Positions 16,227 through 25,000 of a stretch of DNA of 33,266 nt are shown piece by piece; position 1 is the first letter of the stretch; each line of letters starts with the position of its first letter. The stretch is taken from positions 1 through 33,266 of the forward strand of contig JAYVSZ010000063.1 in assembly GCA_043774925.1 (NCBI GenBank), written 5' to 3'. The notes beneath the pieces were generated by a model, which made no database searches, had not been told where the DNA came from, and saw only the letters and a program-made list of their open reading frames with translations. Position numbers and translations under genes: made by a program. The stretch is from JAYVSZ01 sp043774925 (GTDB taxonomy: Bacteria; Pseudomonadota; Gammaproteobacteria; Burkholderiales; Methylophilaceae).

Positions 16227-16514
16227 TTATTTGCAGCGAAATGTGGCATGAGCCCAACCATTTTGAGATTTTCCGCCACTTAGCACTTCTATGCCATTTG
16301 CACATTCAGCAGAAACAAGACTCAATGATTCTATTTCTTTCTTTGCACAAGCATTGATGAGATCCCCAACACAGCCATCAGAATATTTAAAGTGGTAAAC
16401 ATAATCTCCGCTATCTAATGGTTTAACTGGATTAGGATTCAGGTTGAGCTCAGAACAACCAGTCAATAGAAACGCTAAAAATATAAATTTATGCATTAAA
16501 GTCATATTTTTCAT
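16227..16514 (-). CDS. Small putative lipoprotein, unknown function
   Basis: I do not recognise a family. From the chosen start it has 95 residues. A short signal peptide ends in the lipobox LLTGC, with C20 as the lipidated cysteine. The mature part has five further cysteines (DGCVGDLINAC, AEC, FRCK), which could form disulfides in the periplasm. In-frame ATGs occur at 16523, 16514, 16505 and 16496; no Shine-Dalgarno decides. The first two overlap the end of bpt (stop at 16511), so it may be translated from the bpt message. Confidence 0.6.
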   Translation of the reverse strand: MKNMTLMHKFIFLAFLLTGCSELNLNPNPVKPLDSGDYVYHFKYSDGCVGDLINACAKKEIESLSLVSAECANGIEVLSGGKSQNGWAHATFRCK

Positions 16515-17245
16515 TTTGCCCATTCACCATCGCTCAGTTTTTCTTGCGGCTTAAAATTCTGCTTGTACACCATTTTTTGGCTGTCTTTAATCCAGTAGCC
16601 TAAGTATAAATAGGGCAGGCTTAGGTTTTTTGTCCATTCGATGAGCCACATAATGGAATGCGTGCCATAACTGGCTTTCGTTTCATGCGCGTCGTAAAAT
16701 GTGTAAACAGCGGAGATGCCATCGCCCACAATATCCACCACGCTGACGATTTTTACTTGATGTTTGCTATCGCGAAACTCAATCATCAGGCTTTCTACAT
16801 TGCTTTGGCATAAAAATTGGCGATATTGCTCTGCATCATCTAACACATTGTTTTTGTTGATATTTTCAGTTTCAGAATGGCGCAAAGTTTGGTAATCGGC
16901 ATAAAGCGCAAAATGATTTTCATCAAAACTGAGTGGCAAAACACGCACAATTAAATCGTCATGTTGTTTAAAAGCGCGTTTTTGGCTGCGTGTTGGAGTG
17001 AATTCTTTCAAAATCACGCGCACAGGCACGCACTCGCAGCAGTGCTCACAATGTGGGCGATATGCAAACTTGCCGCTGCGTCGAAAGCCTTGCTGGATAA
17101 GGCTGCTATAGACTTCTGCATCGACCAAATGATGCGGAGAGGCAATCAAACTTTGCGCAAGTTTATTGGGCAAATAGCCACATGTGTACGGTGTGGTGAC
17201 GTAAAACTGTAACTTCTGAAGCGCGGGTTCAATCGGCAAAGTCAT
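16511..17245 (-). CDS. bpt: Aspartate/glutamate leucyltransferase
   Basis: Transfers Leu from Leu-tRNA to proteins with N-terminal Asp or Glu, marking them for ClpAP via the N-end rule. It has 244 residues. The N-terminal FYVTTPYTCGYLP segment with C22 and the Cys cluster CEHCCECVPVRV (C66, C69, C70, C72) are signatures of this family. FDENHFALYADYQTLRH and YWIKDSQKMVYKQNFKP near the end are also conserved. Together with aat it forms the bacterial leucylation pathway. Confidence 0.93.
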   Translation of the reverse strand: MTLPIEPALQKLQFYVTTPYTCGYLPNKLAQSLIASPHHLVDAEVYSSLIQQGFRRSGKFAYRPHCEHCCECVPVRVILKEFTPTRSQKRAFKQHDDLIVRVLPLSFDENHFALYADYQTLRHSETENINKNNVLDDAEQYRQFLCQSNVESLMIEFRDSKHQVKIVSVVDIVGDGISAVYTFYDAHETKASYGTHSIMWLIEWTKNLSLPYLYLGYWIKDSQKMVYKQNFKPQEKLSDGEWAK

Positions 17246-17273
17246 GTAAAAATTATAAACCTAAAGTTTGGTA

Positions 17274-17337
17274 GGAGCGATTTTTAAATCGCGAATGCAA
17301 TGATGATGGCTTATTTTCGCGATTTAAAAATTGCTCC
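17274..17337. repeat. Long inverted repeat between bpt and aat
   Basis: The arms 17274-17295 and 17316-17337 are complementary at 21 of 22 positions, around a 20-base loop. The core GCGATTTAAA/TTTAAATCGC preceded by GGAGC is of the kind found as dispersed palindromes in proteobacterial genomes. On transcription it would form a long hairpin between aat and bpt. There is no T run, so it is not a classical terminator. Confidence 0.75.
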
Positions 17338-17354
17338 TCCATTAAAAAGCGCGC

Positions 17355-18038
17355 CTACAATAGTCTGCTCAGTTTTTCTATAAACGCTTCGCGCGCAATT
17401 TCGCGCGCGCCAAAACTGGCTAAAAGTGGCGTGTTCATTTGACAATCTATCATGCCAACACCTTGATTTTTAAGCCGCTCTACTAAACTCACAAACGCTA
17501 TTTTGCTGGCGTTGGGCTGCGTGTGGAACATGCTTTCGCCGTAGAACATCTTGCCAATCATCACGCCATAACAGCCACCAACCAGTGCGCCATTTAGCCA
17601 ACATTCACTGCTAATCGCATTTCCCATTCTGTGTAGCTCGCAATACGCGTTAATAATTTCTGGCGTAATCCACGTGCCGGTTTGATGCGGACGCTTTGTG
17701 TGGCTGCACGCCGTAATAACGGCCTGGAAGACAGTATCCATGCGGCTCTCAAAGGCATGGCTTTTGAGCGTTTTTTTGAGCGATGTGGAAATTTTTAACT
17801 CGTTGGGAAACAACACCATGCGCGGATTTGGGCTCCACCACATCACGGGCTCGCCTACCGAAAACCAAGGAAAAATGCCTTGCCGATATGCCGCCAGAAG
17901 CCGCGCCGTTGTTAGCTCGCCGCCAATCGCAATCAAGCCGTTGGGCTCAATCAAAGCGTCTTCTAGCGGAGGGAACGCGCAATCATCCTCAATCGCTGCG
18001 ACGCGACCAGTGGAAAGTTGATAGTAAGCGTGGCTCAT
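17355..18038 (-). CDS. aat: Leucyl/phenylalanyl-tRNA-protein transferase
   Basis: Adds Leu or Phe from aminoacyl-tRNA to proteins with N-terminal Lys or Arg, making N-degrons. It has 227 residues. FPPLEDAL, GLIAIGGELT, YRQGIFPWF and WWSPNPRMV are strongly conserved family segments, followed by GGCYGVMIGKMFYGESMF and the DCQMNTPLLASFGAR active region. A TTG at 18044 is in frame, but ATG at 18038 is preferred. It lies upstream of bpt on the same strand, so both N-end-rule tags may share a transcript. Confidence 0.95.
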   Translation of the reverse strand: MSHAYYQLSTGRVAAIEDDCAFPPLEDALIEPNGLIAIGGELTTARLLAAYRQGIFPWFSVGEPVMWWSPNPRMVLFPNELKISTSLKKTLKSHAFESRMDTVFQAVITACSHTKRPHQTGTWITPEIINAYCELHRMGNAISSECWLNGALVGGCYGVMIGKMFYGESMFHTQPNASKIAFVSLVERLKNQGVGMIDCQMNTPLLASFGAREIAREAFIEKLSRLL

Positions 18039-18166
18039 GCACAATTATCGCTTTAATCTGTCAGCCTGTGAACTATAACCACCACTTATGCAACAACTGA
18101 CTTGTATAAAAGTTGAAGTTGCGCGTAAATATTGACATTACGCTAGGAACAAATAAGGCTTTAATC

Positions 18167-18325
18167 ATGCAGCTTGCGATAGCGCTAATGCTATTGCATC
18201 TGCTGTCGCCTATTGTTTACTTGCATCTAGGTGATGCTTCGCTGGCGTTATTGGCTTTCACTTACGCGGCGATAAGGTTGAGTCGTTTTGATATAGCACG
18301 TAAAGATTGTTGTTTATTTGCTTAA
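18167..18325 (+). CDS. Possible small membrane protein
   Basis: An open frame of 52 codons, ATG at 18167, with AATAAGG ending nine bases upstream as a plausible Shine-Dalgarno. The product is hydrophobic for residues 1-35 (MQLAIALMLLHLLSP, then LALLAFTYAAIRL) and ends basic, as small membrane proteins do. No family is recognised and it may be chance. It lies alone between aat and the metal cluster, in the otherwise gene-free stretch 18039-18418. Confidence 0.25.
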   Translation: MQLAIALMLLHLLSPIVYLHLGDASLALLAFTYAAIRLSRFDIARKDCCLFA

Positions 18326-18418
18326 TGCGATATCTTAGTTTAATAAAGTAGGGTAATACCTTATTTACTTTTGTTAGATTGCGAGAAGAATCTAATTAAC
18401 TAAATCAGGACATCAGAA
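18326..18418 (+). promoter_or_regulatory. Leader of the metal-efflux cluster with candidate operator
   Basis: An AT-rich leader. An inverted repeat TTAGATT (18374-18380) and AATCTAA (18389-18395) with an eight-base spacer ends 23 bases before the ATG at 18419. Its dyad form suits a dimeric repressor or activator. No clear -35/-10 pair is visible. AGGA at 18407-18410 is the likely ribosome-binding site. Confidence 0.3.
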
Positions 18419-19201
18419 ATGAAAACAAAGTTTGCCAATTTAAAATTAATACGCTCATTATTAAGTTTAAGTATGATTTGTTATTTTTTAGCTTTGTCAA
18501 CAAGCGCAAACGCAGCTTCTGCCGATGAAATTCAAGTATATGACGATGCAATTAACGAAGTAGGCGAGTTTAATGTAGATGTGCACATGAACTATGTGAT
18601 TTCTGGCGTTAAAGAAAGTGCTTACCCAAAAGAAATTCCTGCGCATCACAACTTTCGTATTACGCCCGAGTTTGCTTATGGCATGACCAAAACGCTAGAG
18701 GCGGGTTTGTACTTGCCTGCAATACGCGCTGGCAATGGCGATTGGTACTTAGAGGGTGTTAAATTGCGCCTTAAATATCTGGCTGAACATGCGGAAATAG
18801 GCGCTTATTGGGGTATTAATTTTGAGTTGGGCAAAGTTTCGCATCGTACTTCAGAAGAAAACTGGAACTTAGAAGCACGCCCCATTATTGGTTATAAAAC
18901 AGAAGCTTGGAATTTTACAATAAACCCTATTTTAGGCTTTGCGGTATCTGGCAGCGACCACACACCCACTTTTGAGCCTGCGATTAAAGTTGGTCATAAG
19001 CTAACCGACAAAACATGGATTAATATAGAAAACTATTCTGATTTTGGAGCGGTTGATCATATGCGTAGCCATGCGCAAGAAACTTATATTACTGCCGATA
19101 CCGAAGTGTTTGGTCACGATTTGAATATAGGCCTAGGCCGTGGTTGGACGAATGAAGCAAATAATTGGACGCTAAAAGCCATTTTTAATATTCCACTGTA
19201 A
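18419..19201 (+). CDS. Putative outer-membrane beta-barrel protein of metal-efflux cluster
   Basis: A 260-residue protein with a signal peptide ending about residue 32 (STSANA). The rest alternates polar and hydrophobic/aromatic residues in short strands (FRITPEFAYGMTKTLEAGLYLP, LEARPIIGYKTEAWNFTINPIL) separated by turns, as in a 10-14 strand barrel of the MetA-pathway/transporter-like type. The last residues, NWTLKAIFNIPL, end in a hydrophobic residue rather than the classical Phe. Function unknown; several His (HHNFRIT, SDHTP, HMRSHAQ) face predicted loops. It is first in a plus-strand run with czcC/B/A-like genes, so a role in metal export or sensing is inferred from context only. Confidence 0.7.
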   Translation: MKTKFANLKLIRSLLSLSMICYFLALSTSANAASADEIQVYDDAINEVGEFNVDVHMNYVISGVKESAYPKEIPAHHNFRITPEFAYGMTKTLEAGLYLPAIRAGNGDWYLEGVKLRLKYLAEHAEIGAYWGINFELGKVSHRTSEENWNLEARPIIGYKTEAWNFTINPILGFAVSGSDHTPTFEPAIKVGHKLTDKTWINIENYSDFGAVDHMRSHAQETYITADTEVFGHDLNIGLGRGWTNEANNWTLKAIFNIPL

Positions 19202-19228
19202 TATTTTCGCTTGTTTTTCTATATCGCG

Positions 19229-19234
19229 TATAAT
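19229..19234 (+). promoter_or_regulatory. Perfect -10 hexamer ahead of the CzcI-like gene
   Basis: TATAAT ends six bases before the GTG at 19241. The -35 region (near 19206-19211, TTCGCT-like) is poor. If active, transcription would begin at about the GTG itself, producing an almost leaderless mRNA. Confidence 0.3.
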
Positions 19235-19240
19235 CGACTT

Positions 19241-19642
19241 GTGCATAAAAATGTAAAAAATTACTTAGTGCTATGTTTAATCTGTTTGCAGGTAGTTGCA
19301 CCTTTTATTCACGCTCACGCATTTGGCCATGATAGCTTTAAAAAACACGAATTTCATTTGCATTTAGAAGCGCTTGATAATGTAAGCAGTGCTAACGACA
19401 CTGTCAGTCAAGTGCATATTGCTAAAAGCGCAATAGATGGTGCAATTTTTACTGTTGCAAGTGGTATTAAAACAGCAGTTTCGGACGAAGAGTCGGACAC
19501 TATTGCAGTAGTAGCAGCTTTTTTCATTTTTATATTATTACGTTTTGCTATCGTTACGCGCTTTATTAAGCCAATTAATCAGGTTTTAAATCCGCAACGA
19601 TATGTCTATTATCCTCAAAGCCCTCGCGCACCCCCGCTCTAA
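19241..19642 (+). CDS. His-rich CzcI-like membrane protein
   Basis: A 133-residue protein from GTG at 19241; an in-frame TTG at 19211 is the alternative. A hydrophobic segment at 8-23 (signal or anchor) is followed by a His cluster in HAHAFGHD and KHEFHLHLE (H24, H26, H30, H36, H39, H41), then a second membrane helix at about 87-105 and a basic C-terminus. Small His-containing proteins called CzcI sit in front of czcCBA in Cupriavidus and relatives, and this one takes the same position and form, though clear homology cannot be shown here. It probably binds metal in the periplasm and may tune the pump. A TATAAT at 19229-19234 lies just before the GTG. Confidence 0.6.
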   Translation: MHKNVKNYLVLCLICLQVVAPFIHAHAFGHDSFKKHEFHLHLEALDNVSSANDTVSQVHIAKSAIDGAIFTVASGIKTAVSDEESDTIAVVAAFFIFILLRFAIVTRFIKPINQVLNPQRYVYYPQSPRAPPL

Positions 19643-19711
19643 TTAAATCACTCAATAGTAGGTTTTTTGAATTTGGTTATTTTTAACCAATTGATTTAAT
19701 TAGGAGTTTAT

Positions 19712-20962
19712 ATGTTTAAACCACCATACTTTGTATGGGCTTTGTCTGCTGTATTTATCTTTAATAGTGGGTTGTTGCATGCGGAAACCATGCAGCACGA
19801 AGATAGATTAACGGTCGATAATTCACTTTCCCTTCACAGTTTAATTGAGCAAGCACTACCGCATTATCCAAGTAGCCAGTTGTTAAATGCTAAAAAACAA
19901 GCGTTTGAAGCACATCAAATACAGGCGAATAGCCTGCTACCAGGTTCGGCAGCTTTAATTTTGCGCAATCAAAATGACCAGCTACTAAGTCGTCATGGCG
20001 AAACCGAGTGGGAGGCTGGCGTTGAGTTTCCAATTTGGCTTAGCGGACAGCGCAAAGCGCGCGAAGTCATTGCAAATATAGCCAGCCAAAATCTGAATGC
20101 AGATACACAATATTTGCGCCTGCAGCTAGCTGGTATGGTGCGTGATGCACTATGGGAAATTCAATTAATGCAGGGTTTTGCTGATATTGCTAAAGCAAAA
20201 TATGAGGCTGCAAGCCAGTTACAGCGCGATATTGAAAAACGCGTTACGCTCGGTGATTTGGCGCAAAAAGACTTGCTTATCGCACAAGCCGAAACGCTGC
20301 AAGCAGAATCAGAGCTCATTAATGCCGATGCCGAAGTGCAACATGCAAAGTTTCGCTATCAAAATTTAACGGGATTAAGCATTATACCTGCCGAGTTTGT
20401 TGAGATTAAATCGGCCAAATTAGATGTGCAAGAAGCGCACCCTGCCTTGATTGATGCTAATAGTAAAATTGCACTAAGTGCCGAACAGCGCAATTTGGTG
20501 CGTATTGAGAATCGCGACAATCCTACGGTGACCATTGGTACACGCAGTTTGCGCGGCGCAAGTGATACCGAATACAACAACAGCTTGGGCATCACTCTGC
20601 GAATTCCTTTGCAATCTGCAACGCGTAATGCACCGCTGCAAGCTGCGGCAGAAATGCAATATGCGGAAAATCTAGCACACTTAAGCCAACTAAAATTATT
20701 GCTGGCTGCTGCCATGCACGAGGCTGAACATAATTTAGAGATAGGCACCGCGCAGCTAGAAGTATTAACAAAACAAAACGCCATTGCACAACAAAGCTTA
20801 AATGTTACGCGCAAAGCATTTCAATTGGGCGAGCTTGATTTAACTGATTTAATACGCATTCAAACGCAGACATTTAATGCCGCGCGCACTTTAAAAAATC
20901 AACAAATTCAACAACTTTGGAACACTGCACGCTATAACCAAGCAGTAGGAGAATTACCATGA
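19712..20962 (+). CDS. czcC: CzcC-type outer-membrane efflux channel (TolC family)
   Basis: The outer-membrane channel of a tripartite heavy-metal RND pump. It has 416 residues. A signal peptide ends near residue 25 (LLHAE). Two TolC-type repeats follow, each mainly coiled-coil helices; seen are LIEQALPHYPSSQLLNAKKQAFEA at the start and VTRKAFQLGELDLTDLIRIQTQ near the end, the latter typical of the CzcC/OEP second repeat. TAGGAG lies eight bases before the ATG. The stop overlaps the next start by four bases (ATGA at 20959-20962), showing translational coupling with czcB. Confidence 0.88.
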   Translation: MFKPPYFVWALSAVFIFNSGLLHAETMQHEDRLTVDNSLSLHSLIEQALPHYPSSQLLNAKKQAFEAHQIQANSLLPGSAALILRNQNDQLLSRHGETEWEAGVEFPIWLSGQRKAREVIANIASQNLNADTQYLRLQLAGMVRDALWEIQLMQGFADIAKAKYEAASQLQRDIEKRVTLGDLAQKDLLIAQAETLQAESELINADAEVQHAKFRYQNLTGLSIIPAEFVEIKSAKLDVQEAHPALIDANSKIALSAEQRNLVRIENRDNPTVTIGTRSLRGASDTEYNNSLGITLRIPLQSATRNAPLQAAAEMQYAENLAHLSQLKLLLAAAMHEAEHNLEIGTAQLEVLTKQNAIAQQSLNVTRKAFQLGELDLTDLIRIQTQTFNAARTLKNQQIQQLWNTARYNQAVGELP

Positions 20963-22059
20963 AAGTAATGATTTACATTGTATTTTTTGCAATATTGAGT
21001 GGTCAAGCATTAGCTGCTGACATGATTAAGATGACGCCATTGCAACAGAAAAATTTGAACATTAAAACGATTAAGTTACAAGTAGCTACCAACGTAACAG
21101 GTCAAGCCTACCCTGCCGAAGTGGTGGTACCAGTGAATCAAATAAGGATGGTAAGTAGTGCTCATGCTGGCTTGATTGACCAATTGCAAATCACTACTGG
21201 TCAAACAGTTAAAAAAGGGCAAGTGTTAGCGCATATTAGCAGCCCAGAGCTTATTACGATGCAGCGCGAGTATTTACAAAGCAGCGCACAAAAACGCTTG
21301 GCGCAGCAATCGTTAGACCGTGATGCGGCTTTGTTTAAAGATGGCATCATTGCCGAAAAACGCTTACAAGGCACACAAAATAGCCATGTTGAGGCAGCAG
21401 CTCAAGCCAATGAGCGCCGCCAGCTGCTTAAACTTTCTGGGTTGAGTGATAGTGCGGTTATTCAGCTTGAAAAAGGTGGTCGCTATCAAAGTGGCATGAC
21501 ATTGGTTGCACCAATATCTGGTGTAGTGTTGGAGCAGATGGCAGCGCAAGGGCAACGTATTGACGCGGTAACACCCATATTAAAAATTGCGCAACTTAAC
21601 CCACTTTGGGTAGAAATTCATGTGCCATTAGCAGATATTAAAAATAGTCATATTAAAAAAGGTATGGCTGTGAATATTAAAGGCATGGACGCAACAGGGT
21701 CGGTAATTGCCATGCTGCCCAGTATGCGTAGCCAGGATCAAACCGCTATTGTGCGTGTAGAAGTGAAGCAAGGTGCAGAGAATCTGTTCCCCAGCCAAAT
21801 GGTGGACGCCATGATTGTGCCAAATATTTTCGAAGACAGCTTTACAGTACCTAGCAGTGCTTTGGTCAATTCAAAATCACGTGTTGTGGTGTTTGTAGAG
21901 GCTAACAATGGTTTTGAAGCACGGGAAGTCAAAATATTAAACACACAGGGTGAAACAAGCGCGATAACGGGAGAGTTCAAAGGCACAGAGAAAGTAGCTG
22001 TCACAGGTACAGCTACCATTAAAGCGAGTTGGTTGGGCATAGGAGGGTTAGGAGAATGA
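20959..22059 (+). CDS. czcB: CzcB-type RND periplasmic adaptor
   Basis: The periplasmic membrane-fusion subunit that joins the RND pump to the CzcC channel. It has 366 residues. A signal peptide ends near GQALAA (about residue 20). A lipoyl/barrel-sandwich half (SAHAGLIDQLQITTGQTVKKGQVL), a helical hairpin at about 95-155, the second lipoyl half (LVAPISGVVLEQ) and beta-barrel domains follow. It lacks the long His-rich N-terminal extension of the classical CzcB. It overlaps czcC and czcA by four bases on both sides. Confidence 0.9.
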   Translation: MKVMIYIVFFAILSGQALAADMIKMTPLQQKNLNIKTIKLQVATNVTGQAYPAEVVVPVNQIRMVSSAHAGLIDQLQITTGQTVKKGQVLAHISSPELITMQREYLQSSAQKRLAQQSLDRDAALFKDGIIAEKRLQGTQNSHVEAAAQANERRQLLKLSGLSDSAVIQLEKGGRYQSGMTLVAPISGVVLEQMAAQGQRIDAVTPILKIAQLNPLWVEIHVPLADIKNSHIKKGMAVNIKGMDATGSVIAMLPSMRSQDQTAIVRVEVKQGAENLFPSQMVDAMIVPNIFEDSFTVPSSALVNSKSRVVVFVEANNGFEAREVKILNTQGETSAITGEFKGTEKVAVTGTATIKASWLGIGGLGE

Positions 22060-25000
22060 ATAAGCTGATTGAATTCTCGCTTAAAAATCCGCTGCTCATC
22101 ATCATACTAACTGTCTGTTTGGTTGGCGGTGGTCTATATGCAGCCAAAGAGCTACCGATTGATGCGTTTCCAGACGTAGCGAGTACGCAGGTAAAAATTA
22201 TTATGAAATCTCCTGGTTTAACCCCAGAAGAAATTGAAGCGCGCATTACTGCGCCGATTGAGGTGGAGTTACTGGGTTTGCCCAATCAAACCATGTTGCG
22301 CTCTGTAGCTAAATATGGCTTAACCGATATTACGATTGATTTTGCCGATGGCACTGATATTTATTGGGCGCGCAACCAAGTGGCCGAACGCATTAATGCG
22401 GTACGTGGTGATTTACCAAGTGATGCCACTGGTGGCATTGCGGCCATGACGACACCTTTGGGTGAGATGCTGATGTTTACGGTAGAAGGGGGTGGTTTAA
22501 ACTTAACCGAGCAACGCAGCTTACTCGATTGGGTAATACGCCCACAATTACGCGCCTTAGAGGGCGTGGCCGACGTGAACGCGCTGGGCGGCAAAGCCAA
22601 AAGTTTTGAAGTAATCCCTAATTTAAGCGCCATGCAAGCGCGTGGCGTTACGCTGTATAGCCTGCAAACTGCGCTTGAAACCAATAACCGCAACGACGGT
22701 GCAGGGCGACTAAGCCAAGGTGAAGAAGCCATTATTGTGCGCTCAGAAGGGCGCATTAACTCAATGGACGATATTTTAAACACAGTGGTTAAAGCAGAAG
22801 CTGGCGCAATGGTTAAGGTGCGCGACATTGCTAGCGTGAACATAAGTTTTATGACACGGAATGGCGCAGTAAGCCATAATGGACAGGGAGAAGTAGTTGA
22901 AGGTTTAGTGCTGGGTTTACGCGGTGCTAATGCGCAAAAACTGGTTGAAGGTGTGGCTGCTAAACTGGCCGAAATTGAGCCCACTTTACCAAAAGGTGTA
23001 AAACTCAATATTTTTTATAATCGCGGTAGTTTGGTAGACCGCGCTATTCATGGTGTTTCAAAAGCCATGCTAGAAGCAATTGTCTTGGTGCTGGTGCTAC
23101 TGATGCTATTTTTAGGTAATATCCGCGCAGCACTTACCGTCGCTTTGGTGTTGCCGCTTTCTGCTCTAGTGACTTTTATGTTGATGCGCTATTTTGGAAT
23201 TAGCGCCAATTTAATGAGCTTAGGAGGCCTAACTATTGCCATTGGTATGCTGGTAGATGCCGCAGTGGTGGTAGTTGAAAATGTGGAGTCTAAACTAGCA
23301 CAACATGCTGAACAATTAAATAAAACAGGTACTAAAACAGGTGCAACGACTAAACGAGAACTGGTTTTACATGCGGTAAAAGAGGTCAGCGCGCCAGTAT
23401 TGTCGGGCATCGCTATTATCATTATTGTATTTTTACCCCTACTCACCTTGCAAGGCTTAGAAGGTAAATTGTTCGCACCAGTGGCACTCACTATTGTGTT
23501 TGCGCTAGCAGCTTCATTGGTGTTGTCACTCACGGTTATTCCAGTATTTGCGGCGATGCTGTTAAGTACCAAGCATCATCAAGAACCGTGGCTAGTTAAG
23601 CACGCAACACAGCTTTATATGCCAGCGTTAAAATGGGCTTTGAGCAATAGCAAGCTGGTTATTGCTATTGCGGTTGTTTTGCTGGTGATTACTGCGGGCG
23701 TTTATACGCAAATTGGTAAAACCTTTATGCCAACGATGGATGAAGGCGATATTATTTTAGGCACAGAAAAACTGCCTTCTATCACCTTAGCGCAATCGGT
23801 GGCGATTGATACCAACGTACAAGCCGCCGTGCTTAAAAACGTGCCAGAAGTGGCGCAAGTGGTTTCGCGTGCAGGTAGTGACGAGCTTGGCTTAGACCCA
23901 ATGGGTTTAAATCAAACTGATAATTTTGTGATATTAAAACCGCGCGAGCAATGGCGCACACAAAATAAAGAAGATATTGTTAACCATATTCGTGACGTGA
24001 TGACCAACTTTGCAGGCATTGATTACAGCTTTACGCAACCGATTGATATGCGTGTAAACGAGATGATATTGGGCGTACGCGGTGATTTAGCAGTAAAAAT
24101 ATACGGGGCTGATTTAAAAGTATTGGAAGCTAAAGCCGAGCAAATCAAAACCATTTTAGAAGGCATTAAGGGTGCAAAAGATGTCTATACGCCGCAAAAC
24201 AGCGGCGTGCAGTACTTGTCGGTGAATATTGATCGCGAAAAAGCAGGTAGGCTAGGCTTTGATATTATGCATATTCAAGATGCGCTGCGCATGCAGGTAC
24301 AGGGTTTGCAGCTTGGCATTGTGCAAGAGGCCGGCCGGCGTACGCCTTTAGTCATTAAGGGCGCAGAAAACTTGCGTCTTTCACCTGCTGATTTTTCCAA
24401 TATTCGCATTACGTCAAAAGATGGCGTGAGCGTACCATTGGCGACTTTGGCCAAACTAGAGCACGTAGAAGGCCCAGTTAAAATTGACCGTGAGCGTGCC
24501 AGCCGCATGGTAGTCATCACCAGTAATGTAAAAGGACGCGATTTGGTGAGTTTTGTAGAAGATGCCAAACGAAAAATCGCTGCCCAAGTAAAGTTAGATG
24601 CGGGCTATCGTATTCAATTTGGCGGACAATTTGAGAATCAGCAACGCGCTGCGACTAGGCTTTCGATTGTGATACCAATTGCGATATTACTGATTTTTGT
24701 GCTGTTGTTCTCTACTTTTCACTCTATTAAACAAACCTTATTAATTTTAGCGAATATTCCATTTGCCATGATAGGCGGTGTATTTGCACTGTGGATTTCT
24801 GGAGAGTATTTATCTGTGCCTGCATCAGTAGGTTTTATTGCATTGCTGGGTATTGCCGTGTTGAATGGGGTAGTGATGATGAGCTATTTTAATCAACTTG
24901 AGGCATCAGGCATGGCGTTAAAAGAAGTGGTCATGGAAGGCGCTAAACGACGATTACGCCCAGTGTTGATGACCGCCAGTATCGCCGCATTTGGTTTAGT

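Noticed and set aside
22029..22055. An upstream start for czcA
   Set aside because: It adds nine basic residues unlike the family and overlaps czcB deeply; the ATG at 22056 has the standard ATGA overlap and a GGAG-rich site upstream.
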